From: Ectobius pallidus
Lineage: Eukaryota > Arthropoda > Insecta > Blattodea > Ectobiidae
Assembly (NCBI GenBank): GCA_964059195.1
Contig: CAXKWD010000004.1
Location: 118,065,938-118,129,937 of the forward strand
DNA: 64,000 nucleotides
Direction: 5' to 3'
A program made the position numbers and the translations under genes. Below the pieces are notes generated by a model that was given only the letters and a program-made list of their open reading frames with translations, had not been told where the DNA came from and searched no databases. This document shows, one piece after another, positions 61,563 through 64,000 of the stretch (position 1 is its first letter; each line of letters opens with the position of its first letter).

Positions 61563-62280
61563 CAGTGAGTCCCATGCAAGAGTTGGCCAATGACGCGGGT
61601 TTCTGCATCGCGGCTGGCACAGTTCCAACTCCCGAGCAATCGGGTGAAATATCTACGCAAACAATGCCGCGGTCGGTGTATTGATTCAGGTTCTCACATT
61701 TACAGTTAAAATTACAATGAAAATAACCATGTACCTCATCACAAGAGATGTAGGAAAAGTTCTCCTCTTGCATCCACGCAATACTGGCTCCTTTATAGGA
61801 AATTTTCTTTCACGCGCATAAGTTCAGCTTCCGAGATAGAGTTAATTTCTTTTGTGATATTGTCTTTAAGTTCTTCTTATGTATGGGAAATTGACCTATC
61901 CCTACACTTTATTTTTCAAGTTTCCCCATAAATAATATTCACATACTGTTAGAAGAACTTAAAGACAATATCACATCTAGGCCTATCACAAGAGAAAGTA
62001 ACTCTGTCTCGGAAGCTGAACTTAAGTGCGTGAAAGAAAATTTCCTAAAAAGGTGCCAGTATTGTGTGGATGCAAGTGGAGAACATTTCCAACATCTCTT
62101 GTTGTGAGGTACGTGGTTATTTTCATTGTAATTTTAACTGTAAATGTGGGAACCTTAATCATTACACCGACCGTGGCATTATTAGCGTAGATATTTCACC
62201 CAATTGCTCGGGAGTTGGAGCTGTGCCAGCCGCGACGCAGAAACCCGCGTCATTGGCCAACTCTTGCATGGGACTCACTG
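61563..62280. mobile_element. Complete Tc1/mariner-type foldback element with arms of about 330 bp
   Basis: CAGTGAGTCCCATGCAAGAG at the left is the reverse complement of the right end CTCTTGCATGGGACTCACTG. Both are flanked by TA. The arms (about 61563-61885 and 61948-62280) remain complementary throughout around a 60-bp centre. The frames at 61519-61773 and 62064-62447 are the same arm sequence read on opposite strands. Without another copy under selection I do not treat them as a gene. Confidence 0.88.
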
Positions 62281-62282
62281 TA

Positions 62283-63085
62283 GAAGCAGTAAGTTTCATT
62301 CATAAAAACAAACATAATTTCATCAAAAATGAGGCAATTCACAACTATTGTACAAAAAGCCACAATAAAATTCATATTAACAGTATTAGAACAAACAAAC
62401 AAACAAAACAAACAAAAAAAAATATTCCCTATCCTATAAAGGAATAATAATATAACTCTCTTAATAAAGTATTTCAACACATGGAGTATATGAAATACAG
62501 AAACTGTGTCAAACATTTCCTACTCCAACACTGCTTCTACAGTATTAATGAATGCCTTGAGTATTTGAACAAGTAATTTAAATATACTCAACTGAACGCT
62601 CAATCAGGACTGTAGCATAATTATCAATAGTACTACTATCATAGTTAATATATTGCATGACATCACACTTACAATGTAGGCCTAATCGTTTTAATCTCAC
62701 CACTGCTTGTGTATAAGATATATTTAGTCTTAAGTAATTTAGCACCAATATTTCTGTATAGAGATTTACGGCGAAATAAAATTTAATAATCAATTAACAT
62801 AATTCCGAGCTCAATCTTGCTACAATGTTAATGATCTTGTTTCTCTTTTTTACCACTTATTCTGGTCTTTGCCTGGCGAAACCATTCCCTTAAATGGAAT
62901 TCGAAGACCTTGTAGCCTACGTGAAGGTATCCTTACGAGGACCATTACTCAGAACACCTGAAACATTAAGAAAATATCAATAAATACCTGGAAATAATTT
63001 ATCACCATTAGAGCATAAATTAATATTATGCAAGTGATGGTCTTTAATCTGCCACAACATATAAGTTACACAAGACTAGGTTCTA
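62283..63085. other. No recognisable gene
   Basis: AT-rich spacer with one TAGGCCTA octamer near 62676 and an AAACAAAC-rich stretch near 62390. No ORF with family features is seen. Confidence 0.45.
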
Positions 63086-63582
63086 AAAGTTGGTAGTCTT
63101 TGAATATAATACTGTGTTTCTCACATTGCTGCATCCCACTGCAGTCTAGAGATATTTCTTATAACTTGCTTTGTAACTTACAAAAACAACCTGTTACAAA
63201 TAATAAAAAAACAAGCTATACCGAAGCTCCTGCCTAGGGTATCATTTATCGTCTCGTTGACACTGCTGGTTTATGAGCATGGAGGGGGGATCCAAAATAA
63301 GACACGAGAAAATTGTAATTTTAATGATCGAGGGAGTGTTCCAAGAGCCGGAATCAGATATGCGAGAAAATAGTAAATTTAATGATCAAGGCAGACAAGC
63401 TTAACACAAGCTTGGGGTTGTGAAAGCAGTGTTTGTGAATTTAATACATTCGAATTCAACAGTGAATAATTTTATACATTAAAATCATTCCTGTTTTGAC
63501 TGGTGGTGCACTCAAGCAAACTGTAATGGGATGCAGCAGTGTGAGACACAGTATTATAGGCCTATTCAAAGACTACCGGGTT
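63086..63582. mobile_element. Inverted-repeat element with 60-bp arms
   Basis: GGTAGTCTTTGAATATAATA and CTCACATTGCTGCATCCCA near 63093-63140 match, inverted, 63520-63580 (TGGGATGCAGCAGTGTGAG, then TATTCAAAGACTACC). Inside, GAGAAAATTGTAATTTTAAT is repeated with changes about 61 bp apart. It is probably a non-autonomous DNA transposon. Edges are approximate. Confidence 0.6.
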
Positions 63583-63654
63583 TTGTTAACTGTGTGTGTC
63601 TGTTATTTTTTTTACTATAGCCTACTGCAGAAAATCACATAAACTAACTTAGCC

Positions 63655-63920
63655 CTAACTTAACCTCGCTGTAAATATCAAAATTGCTCATTTATCTAAG
63701 TGAATATACCAAATGGCAGTTCTCGGTAACCTATGATTAGCTCTAACTTAACCTCACTGTAAATATCAAAATTGCTCATTTATCTAAGTTAATATACCAA
63801 ATGGCAGTTCTCGGTAACCTATGATTAGCTCTAACTTTACATCACTGTAAATATCAAAATTGCTCATTTATCTAAGTTAATACGGTATACCAAATGGCAG
63901 TTCTCGGTAGCCTATGAATT
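63655..63920 (+). repeat. 88-bp tandem repeat, three copies
   Basis: CTAACTTAACCTC, or CTAACTTTACATC in the third unit, begins units at 63655, 63743 and 63831. Each continues through AAATTGCTCATTTATCTAAG and CCAAATGGCAGTTCTCGGTA. The third has a 5-bp insertion (CGGTA). Confidence 0.92.
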
Positions 63921-64000
63921 GGATAATCAAATCTACAAAGTTAGATACTATACACTACAGTACCATAATGTATATTCATGGTTTTGCACCTGTTAAGCAT

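Overview
This window is arthropod nuclear DNA, most likely from an insect, and almost all of it is transposable elements. The evidence is the set of element families (Ty3/Gypsy, BEL/Pao, Jockey- and RTE-like LINEs, Penelope-like, mariner, a THAP-domain DNA transposon, tRNA-derived SINEs), the AT-rich spacer DNA, and the absence of bacterial operon structure. The octamer TAGGCCTA occurs 12 times. A cockroach, termite or orthopteroid source is plausible, but the sequence alone does not fix it. No complete host gene is visible. Two possible host exons are proposed, near 10.6 kb and 58.5 kb.

Layout. 0-10.9 kb: a GC-rich minisatellite, half of a Tc1-like foldback element, a tRNA-derived SINE, a 5'-truncated LINE with a 15-bp target duplication, a hAT-like element, a GC-rich promoter-like patch, and a foldback MITE made from two mariner 3' ends. 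10.97-15.16 kb: a decayed Gypsy element (Gypsy-1, minus strand) that has lost its reverse transcriptase (RT) and RNase H and carries a SINE in gag. 16.4-20.06 kb: a minus-strand Jockey-type LINE, split by an uncoded repeat (element X), which itself holds a Penelope-like fragment ending in a recognisable hammerhead ribozyme. 20.2-21.6 kb: a plus-strand LINE pseudogene. 21.57-32.24 kb: Gypsy-2 (minus strand), with a BEL/Pao element (BEL-1, 25.09-30.43 kb) inserted at its protease active site.

32.3-60.3 kb: THAP-domain DNA transposons. Copy A (33.4-35.4 kb) lies inside another terminal-inverted-repeat element. Copy B (38.19-57.64 kb) lies in a LINE. BEL-2 (39.66-57.09 kb) lies in the THAP gene of copy B, and Gypsy-3 (43.87-54.66 kb) lies in the BEL-2 gag, so the nest is four deep. 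A fragment, copy C, is at 60.0-60.3 kb. 58.7-64 kb: a deleted mariner, two further inverted-repeat elements, a LINE scrap, a complete Tc1-like foldback element and an 88-bp tandem repeat.

How they work together. Gypsy-3 looks complete and young: intact gag and pol, LTRs differing at about 2 of 1,368 positions, and a textbook -1 frameshift signal joining gag to pol. BEL-2 is also young (about 3 LTR differences in 1,164 bp), but it lacks RT, RNase H and the integrase core while keeping an open frame for the rest. It must therefore have been copied with enzymes supplied by a relative. BEL-1 has lost RT and RNase H at essentially the same point. The THAP elements encode only a DNA-binding protein with no recognisable transposase, similar in layout to repressor-type deletion derivatives of P elements.
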